Assembly (NCBI GenBank): GCA_964605095.1
Contig: CAZSBS010000035.1
Coordinates: forward strand, 1 to 24,640
Source: JAUWQU01 sp964605095
GTDB lineage: Bacteria; Planctomycetota; Phycisphaerae; SM23-33
Reading direction: 5' to 3'
DNA: 24,640 nucleotides
Part shown: piece after piece, positions 1 to 7,302 of the stretch
Layout: the number at the start of each line of letters is the position of its first letter
Numbering within the stretch: position 1 is the first letter of the stretch
Made by a program: the position numbers and the translations under genes
The notes under the pieces: model-generated
Database searches by the model: none
What the model was told of the DNA's origin: nothing
Seen by the model: the letters and a program-made list of their open reading frames with translations, nothing else

Positions 1-6
1 TTGTCA

Positions 7-460
7 AATAAGGACTTACAACGCTTCTTGCGACCTACTCGGAACTCAGGTCAGCGGGTCGCCCGGACGCTTTCCGACGCGATAAGGCAACTTTAACCGA
101 CCCCAACCCCGCGTAACGTGCTTGCGGCGCCGCAACAGCGCCCAAACTCCGCAAATCACCCTCTTGCGTGCTCGGCTGGCACTCCAAAACCCATCCCCAA
201 CCCCCGAAACAACCCCCAAACAGGCCAAAAACAGCACAAAACAGCCCTCTGCCCCCTCCGAACCAAGCCTTTTGACGCGCCAAAACACCTTCCAGCACCC
301 TCGGCCGGCGCTCCAAAACACCTCGCGGCGCTATCGAAACACCCTCGTGCGCGCTCGGCCGGTACTCCAAACCGAGAACCTGCCGGCTGGTCCGAAAGCC
401 TCCTCGGCGAGAAATCAAAATAAAGACTTACATCACGGACAATCGCCATAAGTCCTTATT
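7..460. repeat. 12-bp inverted repeat bracketing 454 bp
   Basis: AATAAGGACTTA at 7-18 has its exact reverse complement TAAGTCCTTATT at 449-460. A third, imperfect direct copy (AATAAAGACTTA) lies at 418-429, just inside the right end. The layout is that of a small element with terminal inverted repeats, but no transposase and no clear target-site duplication is visible, so this could also be a non-autonomous or decayed element. Confidence 0.5.
153..371 (-). repeat. degenerate minisatellite, three copies
   Basis: Three related units of about 37 bp lie at roughly 153-190, 281-319 and 335-371. Read on the minus strand, each starts TTTGGAG, continues with a GCC-GCCGAG core, and ends in a purine-rich GGGTG or GGAAGGTG tract. 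The spacing is irregular, and sequence between units has the same GTTTTGG-rich flavour, so this is a decayed tandem array and not a coding repeat. Confidence 0.55.
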
Positions 461-945
461 TTGGGATTTTAGGCCGATTAACCCGTGGGAGAGGTTTTTG
501 ACCGCCCGCACCAACGGGGCAGGCAAGGACCCGCCCTTTGGGTCCCGGCCATTCTGAAATCTGAAATCCCCTGATCTTCAATTCCCCACGCCGGCTACGC
601 CGTGGCAAGCCGCCTTTCGCCTTCATACTTCCGCCTTCCCCGTCAGGGGCCCATCCCCCCCTCAGGGGCCCCAAGGGCCGGCCGCAAAAAGATCGTGACA
701 TTCCTGACATCCTCTTGCTCCCCCCGAACATTGCCCGTATAGTCTCGTTCGTCATGGGGCAGTTCAAACGACTTTGAGTGCGCAAGACGCGAGAAAGCCC
801 AAACATTGTGACCCAGTTTGTCCTGTGAAAATGCTGAACAAAGCCGAAGCATTGTCGAAGGACCGGGCTAAGCAAGCAAGGCCGGCGTTCGACCTTTCTT
901 ACCGCTCCGGCCGGCCAAGGATGACGACAGAGACAGGTAAGTACT

Positions 946-1737
946 ATGGTGTCCCCGGATTTGCTGCCAATCCCTGAGCTTCCCACCTTCACCCCAAGTT
1001 CCCCGGAAGTGGTAAGGGTGCTCGACCGGATTCGATTCGAGCTCTATGAAGATGATCAGTACGCAGAGTTCACATGGTTCGCACGTGAGTATCCTCGCGT
1101 CTATCGACACCATATTGACCACGCGAAACATCGCCTTCATCTCATACATGATGGGTATGCTGACGCCCATGCGTTCTTCAAAGAGAGAATCAGAAGTGCC
1201 GATGAGAACGTGTTCGGCTTTTCGCGCGGTGACGTAAGGATCATGCAAATTCACTGGGATTTCGAAGCGTACCTCAACTGCATCGCAAGCTCGCTCGACA
1301 CACTCGCACGCATAGTTGGTGTCGGCTACCGCCAGCAGCTCCCGCTTTCGTTTTCCCGAGTGTGCGCAAGTCCGGCCGAAGGAAAGCTTGTGGCCGCGCT
1401 CCGCGCGGCCAAGGCACGGTGGGTGGATCGACTGAAGGACTATCGCGATTGTTTTGTACACTACACGCCCAGCGAGACGCTCCTCTGTATTTCGTGCGAC
1501 TTGTACCAGAACGGTTGGGAGACGCGGTTGAAACTCCCAGTGAACCCAAACAGCAGAGACATTCTTCTTTTCCGCCACTCACGGCGGTGCCATGTTCTCC
1601 AGTATGCAATCACGGTTTACCGGAACCTGATCGCCTTGGACCGGAAGGTCGCAGGAATCATCGCTGTTGGCTACCGAACTGGACAATTCCCTGTGCGTAT
1701 TAGTAATCTTTTCTTCACAGGAGTGAGAACTCGATGA
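946..1737 (+). CDS. HEPN-like domain protein (hypothetical)
   Basis: This encodes a 263-residue soluble protein with no signal peptide or membrane segment. The middle (about 95-185) looks helical and holds an R-x4-H motif, R167 to H172 in YRDCFVHY. That is the signature of HEPN domains, many of which are RNases in toxin, abortive-infection and CRISPR systems. The helix before it (FEAYLNCIASSLDTLARI) fits the Cthe_2314-like branch of the superfamily, but this is a motif-level call only. The start has a weak AGG eight bases upstream of the ATG at 946. Base composition is less GC-rich than the genes from 6.5 kb onward, suggesting transfer. It lies between putative group II intron domains where a maturase would be expected, and is convergent with the minus-strand DnaX-like gene. 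Function is unknown; an RNA- or defence-related role is inference. Confidence 0.7.
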   Translation: MVSPDLLPIPELPTFTPSSPEVVRVLDRIRFELYEDDQYAEFTWFAREYPRVYRHHIDHAKHRLHLIHDGYADAHAFFKERIRSADENVFGFSRGDVRIMQIHWDFEAYLNCIASSLDTLARIVGVGYRQQLPLSFSRVCASPAEGKLVAALRAAKARWVDRLKDYRDCFVHYTPSETLLCISCDLYQNGWETRLKLPVNPNSRDILLFRHSRRCHVLQYAITVYRNLIALDRKVAGIIAVGYRTGQFPVRISNLFFTGVRTR

Positions 1738-1756
1738 GTGGCCCGACCAACAGGTC

Positions 1757-1800
1757 CACCGGACCCGTAAGGCACGCGGACGCGTCTCACGGGTCCGGTG
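1757..1800 (+). other. long hairpin after the HEPN-like gene
   Basis: CACCGGACCCGT (1757-1768) and its exact complement (1789-1800) form a 12-bp stem. The 20-nt loop contains a second stem, ACGCG (1774-1778) with CGCGT (1781-1785). It begins 19 nt after the ORF stop and 48 nt before domain V. No T-run follows, so a simple terminator is less likely than an intron domain IV stem. A 24-codon frame starting in an ATGA overlap at 1734 runs through it and is probably not coding. Confidence 0.6.
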
Positions 1801-1848
1801 ATCCCTAAGGTAATCTACCCGCACGCGAACGTATGAAGCCTTGTCCGA

Positions 1849-1881
1849 TAGCTGGATGCGGGAAATTCGCACGTCCGGTTC
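1849..1881 (+). ncRNA. group II intron domain V
   Basis: The segment folds as domain V. A1850-A1856 pairs with T1874-T1880, including the AGC triad at 1850-1852 and its G-U pair (1851/1879). A two-base C1872-G1873 bulge follows, then T1857-G1861 pairs with T1867-A1871, capped by a GAAA-type loop at 1862-1865. Triad, bulge position and loop all match the catalytic hairpin of bacterial group II introns. Only the outermost pair (T1849/C1881) is broken. Confidence 0.87.
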
Positions 1882-1884
1882 GAT

Positions 1885-2000
1885 GAGCGGGACGTGGAAA
1901 CGGAGCCATGGATTGGACTGAGGTACCGGCAATCAGGCGAAAGCCGCCAGGAACGGCTACTCCCCGATCCTAACGCTACCGCGCCACGTCTCGACTCTAC
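1885..2000 (+). ncRNA. group II intron domain VI and 3' splice site
   Basis: Bases 1885-1897 pair with 1984-1997. The stem is continuous except for a single unpaired A1994, the expected branch-point adenosine. The intron would end at C2000 in the AY form (A1999-C2000), placing A1994 at -7. Only three bases (1882-1884) separate it from domain V, as usual. The 86-nt loop (1898-1983) is much larger than in textbook domain VI and has internal hairpin potential. Confidence 0.82.
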
Positions 2001-2043
2001 TACTTGATTCGGACCCCTTAATCGCCGGACCACTTTAATACTC

Positions 2044-2694
2044 TTACGGGCAATCCTTCATCATCTCCCCCATTTCAATCTGGTTCAACATCGCACCAAT
2101 ACTTGACCCGCAGCGTCGAGCGAGAGCCTTATAGGACGGTAGGTTCTTGCCACCCAACCCCTCCTGGTCAGCAATCTCTTTGCATCGCTTGGCAAATGGT
2201 TCTTCAAGACCGTCCTTGGTAAGTACGACGCGATGACAAAGGTTGCTGACCTGCTGAGCAAGAACGCTTTCTGAGAGCCAAGCACGCTCGTCTCCAAATG
2301 TTTGCGTGAAAACCACACAGATATTCTTGTGCAGGCACGGCAGAACCGACAACAGCATCTCGAGTGCGTCCGCCGGAATACCGCTCGGTCTGTCGATGAC
2401 GTAAGCCCGGTTTACGACAATTCGCTCTTTGCCCGGATTCTCGTTCGCCATGCGGACCACCATCGCGGTATCTACCAAAACGCCCGCAGTGTAGCTCACA
2501 CGTGCTTCATCGGCCTGTTCTTCAGCAAGAAGCATCGCGATAGTGGTGCATCCTGTCCCTGATTCACCGACAATCGACCAAGCACGACCACCCCAGCCTT
2601 GCCTGAGCGATTCTCGGATTGCGGAAACCGCAACTTCCTGCCCGAGAACGTCAGACCATTTCCTTGGACGGTACTTTGCGCACAGTTTCGCCAT
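2044..2694 (-). CDS. degenerate DnaX-like clamp-loader ATPase
   Basis: This encodes 216 residues from the ATG at 2694, chosen because GAGAGG lies 7 nt upstream; a GTG at 2718 is possible. The N-terminus has the DnaX hallmark YRPRKWSDVLGQE (8-20), so it derives from the gamma/tau subunit of DNA polymerase III, an AAA+ ATPase that loads the sliding clamp. It is far shorter than DnaX, lacks the four-Cys zinc finger, and its key sites are altered. Walker A reads GESGTGCTT (43-51) with Cys49 where the catalytic Lys belongs, Walker B reads YVIDRP (D101 then R instead of E), and no SRC motif is visible. It probably does not hydrolyse ATP. It starts 65 bp after the restriction-modification gene on the same strand, suggesting one transcription unit. 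A structural or decoy role at the replication fork is inference; phage or plasmid origin is plausible. Confidence 0.78.
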   Translation of the reverse strand: MAKLCAKYRPRKWSDVLGQEVAVSAIRESLRQGWGGRAWSIVGESGTGCTTIAMLLAEEQADEARVSYTAGVLVDTAMVVRMANENPGKERIVVNRAYVIDRPSGIPADALEMLLSVLPCLHKNICVVFTQTFGDERAWLSESVLAQQVSNLCHRVVLTKDGLEEPFAKRCKEIADQEGLGGKNLPSYKALARRCGSSIGAMLNQIEMGEMMKDCP

Positions 2695-2759
2695 TGGCAG
2701 ACCTCTCAAAAGTGTCACGTTCTTTATACATAAACAGCGGCGAGGCGTAAGCGCTCGCC

Positions 2760-5700
2760 TTAATCGTCTTCATCTTCTGCCGCATCAAACAGCCCGTTGC
2801 CCGATAGGCGGGCGGGCGGCTTGCGGGATTCCGGCGGCACGGGCGGTAGTTCGTCCGCCTTGAAGCATGGCCCCTTGACCACGGCCGACAGCAGCTTGCC
2901 CTGGGCGGGGTACTCGGCAATCGTCGCTTCCAAGACCCACAGCAATTCAAGAAGTTCCGTAGTGAATTCGCTTGGCCAGCGGTCAGGCGTGATTTCGTCC
3001 AGGGGCGAAGACTTCTTGCCCTTTGGCTTTTTCTTCCGGTACGCCAGCCACGATTGAACAACCTTCAAGCCCGACACTTCAAACCCGTACACTTCCGGCG
3101 CGACAGGGCCGAATTCCCCGGCCCCGACATGCAAGGTTTGAGTCACTTCGTTGTATTCGTACTTCTCCGGGTAACCGGCGGCGTCGCCGGGGATAGGCTT
3201 CGTACACTCTGCCGCGCCCTTGGGCACCCGCCCCTTGTGCTTGCGTTTGGGCACGAATCGGTGGCCGTAGGTATGCAACCACAGCAGCTTCGCCCCCGCG
3301 TCGCGAACCTGGGCGAACAAGGCGGCATTCTTGGTAAGCGGCACGCGAAGCTCGCGCGTGCCAAGTTCATCGGCAAAGCGTTCCGTAAAGGCCGGTTGGG
3401 CGAGCACGCCATAGACGTAAGCCAGGAAGTCTTCCGGCGTCACGGCCCGGCCGTATGCCTGGCCGAGTAAGTCCAACAGATCCGGCAGAATGTTCGCTTC
3501 CTTACACGCCGCGTCACGGTAAAGGGGCATTGCGTCCTTGCCGCCGTAGGACCCCTTGAAATGGTGGAAGTCGGGCACGTAGATACTGACATTTAATGCG
3601 GGTCCGTTCCCAAGCACCTGCCACAGTTGGCTTGTTACGAACACTTGCTCGGATCGCTCCGGGGCCCCGGCTACTTCCCAAAGAACCGGCTTCATAACGT
3701 CGCCGATACGGCTATCCGCAATCACGTACTGGCGGTCAAAGGACCGAAAAGCATAGCGGACGATTTCAGGGCACGGCTCCCTTGGGGTCAGGTCCGCAAT
3801 AGGCTTCGCCCGGCTCTGCCGCGCAAGAAGCGGCATATAGGCTTTGTCAACTTGTCTGTCGCGGCTTTCTCTCAAAGCGACGGGACGATTGGGGGCCTTC
3901 AACAAAGCGTCCCAACGCGCTTCCAAGATAGCGGCGTCAGGGGCAATTGGCCATGACCTGAAAAGCTGTGAACCGGAGTGTTGCCAGGGGAACAGGTCCC
4001 TGATAATGGGCCAGGTAAAGTAGCATCCCCGTCCGCTCGGCAAGAATGAAGCAGCCCATTCATTCGCGCAAGTTTCCCAGGCAAATGAAGCGAAGTCAAC
4101 CGCGGCGCCCAGGGCCTTTAGCTTCTCGCCGCGCGTCCCGCCAATTCGGGCGTAGTAGACCTTGGCAGGCGTATCATTCTCAGACTTGCCATAACGGACA
4201 GCGATGGCGATTGCCACGGGTGTTTGAATGGCGAAGACGTTTTCATCTTTCCTGCCGCCACGGCCTTCACCACCCAGGTCCAGAATCCAGATTTCATCGC
4301 ACAGCCTGCGCATATGCTCTCGCATGCCGCAAAAGGCGTCGCTGAATAAATAACTCGATGCACTGATGAAACTCGTCACGCCCGGTCCGGCGGCGGTCTT
4401 GGCTTCAAAGACCTTCCATAGCGCCCAGCGCCAGAAGTAAACGTACAGGTTGTACAACCACTTGGCATGTACGCCGTGCCCGGCGGCTATCACGGGGTCC
4501 AAGAAGTCCTTGAAAATTGCAGCCGTGCCCTTGTTGTCGTCGCCCCAGCGTACCCAATGCCCTGTGCGGGCCTTGTTGGTTTCGTCGGCTGCCTCGTGGC
4601 GGTCATAAGGCGGGTTGCCCAGGCAGACAATCACGGGCACGTCGGCCTTGACCTTCAGGGCCTTGGCGTGTTGCTCGGCAATCGGCTTCAGGTAAAATGG
4701 CAGCGCCAGCGGCGGCGTGTTGGGGCCTTCCAGCGTATCGGTAAGGTAAACGTGACTTCCGCCGGCGGGCAGCTTCGCTCCCCAGTCCCGAAGCGTGTGG
4801 GAAATGCGAAGGTCCGCCACCGCGAAGGGCCCGACCATGATCTCAAAACCGTAGATGTTGCCGGCCAGAGCCCTAGCCTTGCCCGGCACGGCCCCCTTGC
4901 CCTGCTCGGCGTGGACTCTAGCCAAGGCGTGGTCAATGACGGCCAGCAGATATGTCCCCGTGCCAGTCGCCGGGTCCAGCGTTATGACATTTGGATCGGC
5001 AAAGCCAAGAGATTTGCCCAGCCGATTCGTCAACAGGTCGTCAATCAGTCGTACCTGCGCAAGAACCACTTCAACCGGCGTGTAATAGGCCCCGGCATCC
5101 TTGCGTAGTCTGGCGTCATATGCGCTGAGGAAGTCCTCGTAAAAGTACAGCCAGGGGTCATCGGCCGAGGTAATCGGCAATGAATCCTTGTAGCGGAGGA
5201 GCCATGCGTCCTTAGGACTTCTGAGGGCGGCCGGGGGCACTTCACCAAGGACGCGAACCAGCAGCTTAAGGGAAGCGGAGATTTCCGCCTGGGCGTGAGG
5301 GTCGGTCAGCACTTGCAGGGCGCGGGAAAGCAAGCTGTGATCGGCGGCAAGTGCCTTTTCGGCGCTGGCCAGATCCAGCGGGTTCGCCCCTTCACTTCGC
5401 GCCAGCAGCAGCGCGAAGGTCACGGTCTGCGCGTAGGCGTCAGCGAATTGCCCATCGCCGGCATCCGGAAACAGCAGTTGCCGCCAGTCCTTGGCCAACG
5501 CCACCAGCGGCGATTGTGGGTCCACCAGGGCGTCAGTTACGTCGTCGCGCAGCATCCGGCACAGCGGGGCGAGCATGGCTGCAAAGGCTTTTAGGTCAAC
5601 ATTGCCCTTAGCCTTCCGCGGGATGATCGGCTGCCAGGAAAGAAAATCGGTCAACAGCCCCAAAAGTTTCTTCGCGTCCTTGTCGGCTACGGCGTTCTTG

Positions 5701-6137
5701 CCGTCGCTGGCTACATCCCCGGACAGCCGGACAATCGGGCGAACAGCTTTGCCGTCGCGGTACAAGCCCCAGTCATTCCCATCACAGTAAATCAGGTTTG
5801 GTATGGCCTGAAATCGCTTCCATTGTTGGGCGGGGTGTCCGGTGAATCGGTCAGGGTTTGCGCCAAGGCCGGGTTTCTTCAACTCGACATAGCCGGTCAG
5901 CAGACTCCCGGTGTGTATGGCGTAGTCGGGTTTGCCCAGGCGGCCGGCAAGCCGGGCTTCGCCGGCACAATCCACCTTGATTGCCAGCGCCTTGCCTACT
6001 TCCCCCATGAACACTTCAAACGGCCCGCGCAATTGGTCTTCCGGCTCCGCATTGCTCAATGCCGAGACTTTCATCTTGGCGGTTACGGTGTCGGCAAACT
6101 TCCTGAGCGCGGCGAGTATCGCTTTGTCGTCGGGCAT
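2760..6137 (-). CDS. type ISP/IIG-like restriction-modification enzyme
   Basis: A 1125-residue single-chain enzyme that should methylate adenine N6 at its target and cut unmodified DNA. Counting from the ATG at 6137, the N-terminal nuclease has a PD-(D/E)xK pattern (P70-D71, then E85-L-K87). A helical coupler follows. The methyltransferase holds motif X YYTP (351-354), SAM motif I DPATGTG (388-394) and motif IV NPPY (508-511). The C-terminal half resembles the target-recognition domain of type ISP enzymes such as LlaBIII, including the AYVYGVLAQPAFTERFADEL stretch. Type ISP enzymes carry a helicase between nuclease and coupler. Here that region is absent, so the mode is probably type IIG without ATP-driven translocation. 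A longer start at 6191 exists; MPDDK fits family N-termini better, though no strong ribosome site is seen. All catalytic motifs are intact. No separate specificity subunit is nearby. Confidence 0.9.
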   Translation of the reverse strand: MPDDKAILAALRKFADTVTAKMKVSALSNAEPEDQLRGPFEVFMGEVGKALAIKVDCAGEARLAGRLGKPDYAIHTGSLLTGYVELKKPGLGANPDRFTGHPAQQWKRFQAIPNLIYCDGNDWGLYRDGKAVRPIVRLSGDVASDGKNAVADKDAKKLLGLLTDFLSWQPIIPRKAKGNVDLKAFAAMLAPLCRMLRDDVTDALVDPQSPLVALAKDWRQLLFPDAGDGQFADAYAQTVTFALLLARSEGANPLDLASAEKALAADHSLLSRALQVLTDPHAQAEISASLKLLVRVLGEVPPAALRSPKDAWLLRYKDSLPITSADDPWLYFYEDFLSAYDARLRKDAGAYYTPVEVVLAQVRLIDDLLTNRLGKSLGFADPNVITLDPATGTGTYLLAVIDHALARVHAEQGKGAVPGKARALAGNIYGFEIMVGPFAVADLRISHTLRDWGAKLPAGGSHVYLTDTLEGPNTPPLALPFYLKPIAEQHAKALKVKADVPVIVCLGNPPYDRHEAADETNKARTGHWVRWGDDNKGTAAIFKDFLDPVIAAGHGVHAKWLYNLYVYFWRWALWKVFEAKTAAGPGVTSFISASSYLFSDAFCGMREHMRRLCDEIWILDLGGEGRGGRKDENVFAIQTPVAIAIAVRYGKSENDTPAKVYYARIGGTRGEKLKALGAAVDFASFAWETCANEWAASFLPSGRGCYFTWPIIRDLFPWQHSGSQLFRSWPIAPDAAILEARWDALLKAPNRPVALRESRDRQVDKAYMPLLARQSRAKPIADLTPREPCPEIVRYAFRSFDRQYVIADSRIGDVMKPVLWEVAGAPERSEQVFVTSQLWQVLGNGPALNVSIYVPDFHHFKGSYGGKDAMPLYRDAACKEANILPDLLDLLGQAYGRAVTPEDFLAYVYGVLAQPAFTERFADELGTRELRVPLTKNAALFAQVRDAGAKLLWLHTYGHRFVPKRKHKGRVPKGAAECTKPIPGDAAGYPEKYEYNEVTQTLHVGAGEFGPVAPEVYGFEVSGLKVVQSWLAYRKKKPKGKKSSPLDEITPDRWPSEFTTELLELLWVLEATIAEYPAQGKLLSAVVKGPCFKADELPPVPPESRKPPARLSGNGLFDAAEDEDD

Positions 6138-6475
6138 GGACGGAAGTTTACAGCGATTTACGCCGGCCGTCAACTCCGCCAGGTGCCACAATTGGGCTCA
6201 GACGAGATTTCGAGGCAGATGCCTTTGATTCTCCGTTGAGTCGCAAAGAAGGATATGCCCTGCCTGTTGTGCAGTTACGTGGGGTTGGCTCACTTCGCGA
6301 ATCCGCCTCGGGGGGGGGTATGGCCCGGCCGGCGCAAGCCAAAGCGGTCCCGGCGCGCCGGGACCGCAGTCCAAAGGGGCAAGCCCTTCGACTTACGCTC
6401 AGGGCAAGCCCCGGCCGAGTCGCAAAGAAGAAGCAAAGAAGAAGGATATGCCCTTACGGGCACACTACAAACCAC
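6138..6475. other. intergenic region with short duplications
   Basis: No gene is supported. The 13-mer GAGTCGCAAAGAA occurs at 6238-6250 and 6417-6429, each followed by GAAGGATATGCCCT after 0 or about 11 bases, so a block of about 25-37 bp is duplicated 180 bp apart. GGGCAAGCCC also recurs (6378-6387 and 6402-6411). A run of nine G lies at 6310-6318. The perfect 24-bp palindrome is listed separately. Confidence 0.6.
6344..6367. repeat. perfect 24-bp palindrome
   Basis: GCGGTCCCGGCG (6344-6355) is followed directly by its exact reverse complement (6356-6367), with no loop. It could extrude as a cruciform, act as a dimeric protein site, or help end transcription from hisF, though no T-run follows in either direction. 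Confidence 0.65.
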
Positions 6476-6541
6476 CCGCTATCGCACACCGCTTGGGTTG
6501 ATTAGGCTTAGCGGGGGCAGGGCGAGTTCAGCCTGGCCGGA
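6476..6541 (-). repeat. diverged third copy of GH30-like 3' end (copy C)
   Basis: Aligned without gaps to 8880-8945, roughly 48 of 66 bases match, including CCGCTATCG at the left and AGCGGGGGCAGG in the middle. On the minus strand it encodes GQAELALPPLSLINPSGVR then TAG. The end of the glycoside hydrolase at 10736 reads GRVQLDLPPLSLITLTGAR then TAG; 12 of 19 residues are identical. It overlaps the last codons of hisF in another frame and is a remnant, not a gene. Confidence 0.65.
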
Positions 6542-7292
6542 CTCTTATGCCTCGGCCGGCGAGGTACGCTTTCAGTTCGGGGATCCCGATGATGCTGAAG
6601 TGGAACACCGACGCGGCCAGCAGGACCGTTGCGCCGGCTTCCACCGCCTCGAAGAAGTGTTCGAGCGTGCCCGCCCCGCCTGAGGCCACGACGGCTGCGG
6701 AAGTCACATCCGCAATCTGCCGGATTATGGGCAGATCGTAGCCATCCCGCGTACCGTCGCCGGCCTTGCTTGTGGGCAGGATCACCGGCACGCCCCAACC
6801 GTCCACTTTCCTGGCGAACTCGACCGCGTCGAACCCCGTCGGCGTTCTGCCGCCGTCGATATAAACCTCGTACCCCGACGCCATGCCGGAATTGCGATCT
6901 ACGTCGATGGCGACGGTAGCCTTTGGGCCGAACTCGCGAATGAGTTCCGGCACCAGTAGGGGGTTCCGAAATGCGGCGCTGCTGATGGATACCCGGTCCG
7001 CGCCGGCTTCAAGCACGGCGGCCGCGGTGGCCAGGTCGCCGATCCCGCCGCCCACGGTGAAGGGCACGGTGACCGCGTCGGCGACGCGGCGCACCACGTC
7101 GATCATCGTCCGGCGTTTCTCGACGGTCGCGGTGATGTCCAGCATGGCCAGCTCATCGGCGCCGGCCTGGCAGTAGGCCACCGCACACTCGACGGGGTCG
7201 CCCGCGTCACGGATGTCGACAAACCGCACGCCCTTGACGACGCGCCCATCCCGCATGTCCAGGCACGGCATGATCAATACTTCACGGTCCAT
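6528..7292 (-). CDS. hisF: imidazole glycerol phosphate synthase subunit HisF
   Basis: The 254-residue protein is a TIM barrel of normal HisF length. HisF is the cyclase half of imidazole glycerol phosphate synthase: ammonia from HisH and PRFAR give IGP and AICAR, linking histidine and purine synthesis in the cytoplasm. Both catalytic aspartates are present, D12 in CLDMRDG and D130 in VAIDVDR, with phosphate-binding FTVGGGI (78-84) and VVASGGAG (201-208). The usual DRDGT loop reads KAGDGT here. AAGGAG lies 8 nt before the ATG at 7292. No hisH is in the window. It follows the guaA-like gene by 61 bp on the same strand and is probably co-transcribed. Its last three codons and stop lie inside the copy C scar, so its original end seems to have been replaced. 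Confidence 0.95.
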   Translation of the reverse strand: MDREVLIMPCLDMRDGRVVKGVRFVDIRDAGDPVECAVAYCQAGADELAMLDITATVEKRRTMIDVVRRVADAVTVPFTVGGGIGDLATAAAVLEAGADRVSISSAAFRNPLLVPELIREFGPKATVAIDVDRNSGMASGYEVYIDGGRTPTGFDAVEFARKVDGWGVPVILPTSKAGDGTRDGYDLPIIRQIADVTSAAVVASGGAGTLEHFFEAVEAGATVLLAASVFHFSIIGIPELKAYLAGRGIRVRPG

Positions 7293-7302
7293 GCGGCATT
7301 CT

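Larger units (their letters stand above)
1..777. other. gene-free region with decayed repeats
   Basis: I see no convincing gene here. The open frames on both strands are short, overlap one another, and have compositions driven by the C-rich plus strand. The first 460 bases hold a minisatellite and a flanking inverted repeat, listed separately. From 461 to about 720 there are small hairpin-forming tracts, such as GGACCC/GGGTCC around 509-533, and two runs of CAGGGGCCC near 643-672. These resemble the degenerate intergenic filler common in large planctomycete genomes. Bases 721-777 would be the 5' flank of the intron-like element. Confidence 0.6.
778..2000 (+). mobile_element. rearranged group II intron carrying a HEPN-like ORF
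   Basis: The 3' end is well supported. Domain V (1849-1881) and a domain VI stem with bulged A1994 lead to an AC end at 2000, so the branch A is at -7, as group II introns require. The 5' end is tentative. GTGCG at 778-782 fits the GUGYG consensus, and GGTAAGTACTATGG at 934-947 resembles a domain I segment of bacterial introns such as Ll.LtrB, as I recall it. Only about 170 nt would then precede the ORF, too little for complete domains I-III. The ORF inside (946-1737) is not a reverse transcriptase. I infer an intron whose central part and maturase were replaced by, or lost to, the HEPN gene. Confidence 0.65.

Noticed and set aside
348..352. GTGCG as an alternative intron 5' end giving a longer domain I
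   Set aside because: It lies inside one of three minisatellite copies, so the match is likely incidental; 778 is preferred, although also tentative.
35..451. Several overlapping open frames on both strands, some with repeated FGVPAE-like peptides
   Set aside because: The peptide repeats follow from the minisatellite, frames overlap on both strands, and no ribosome site or known domain is seen.
1734..1808. 24-codon frame starting in an ATGA overlap with the HEPN-like gene
   Set aside because: It runs through the 12-bp stem hairpin; structure explains the sequence better than coding does.
1815..2033. Minus-strand 72-codon frame
   Set aside because: It is the complement of the intron domains V and VI, whose base pairing explains the sequence.
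6310..6318. Run of nine G as a phase-variable tract
   Set aside because: It is not within or just before a gene, so no switching effect is evident; it may be sequencing-sensitive.
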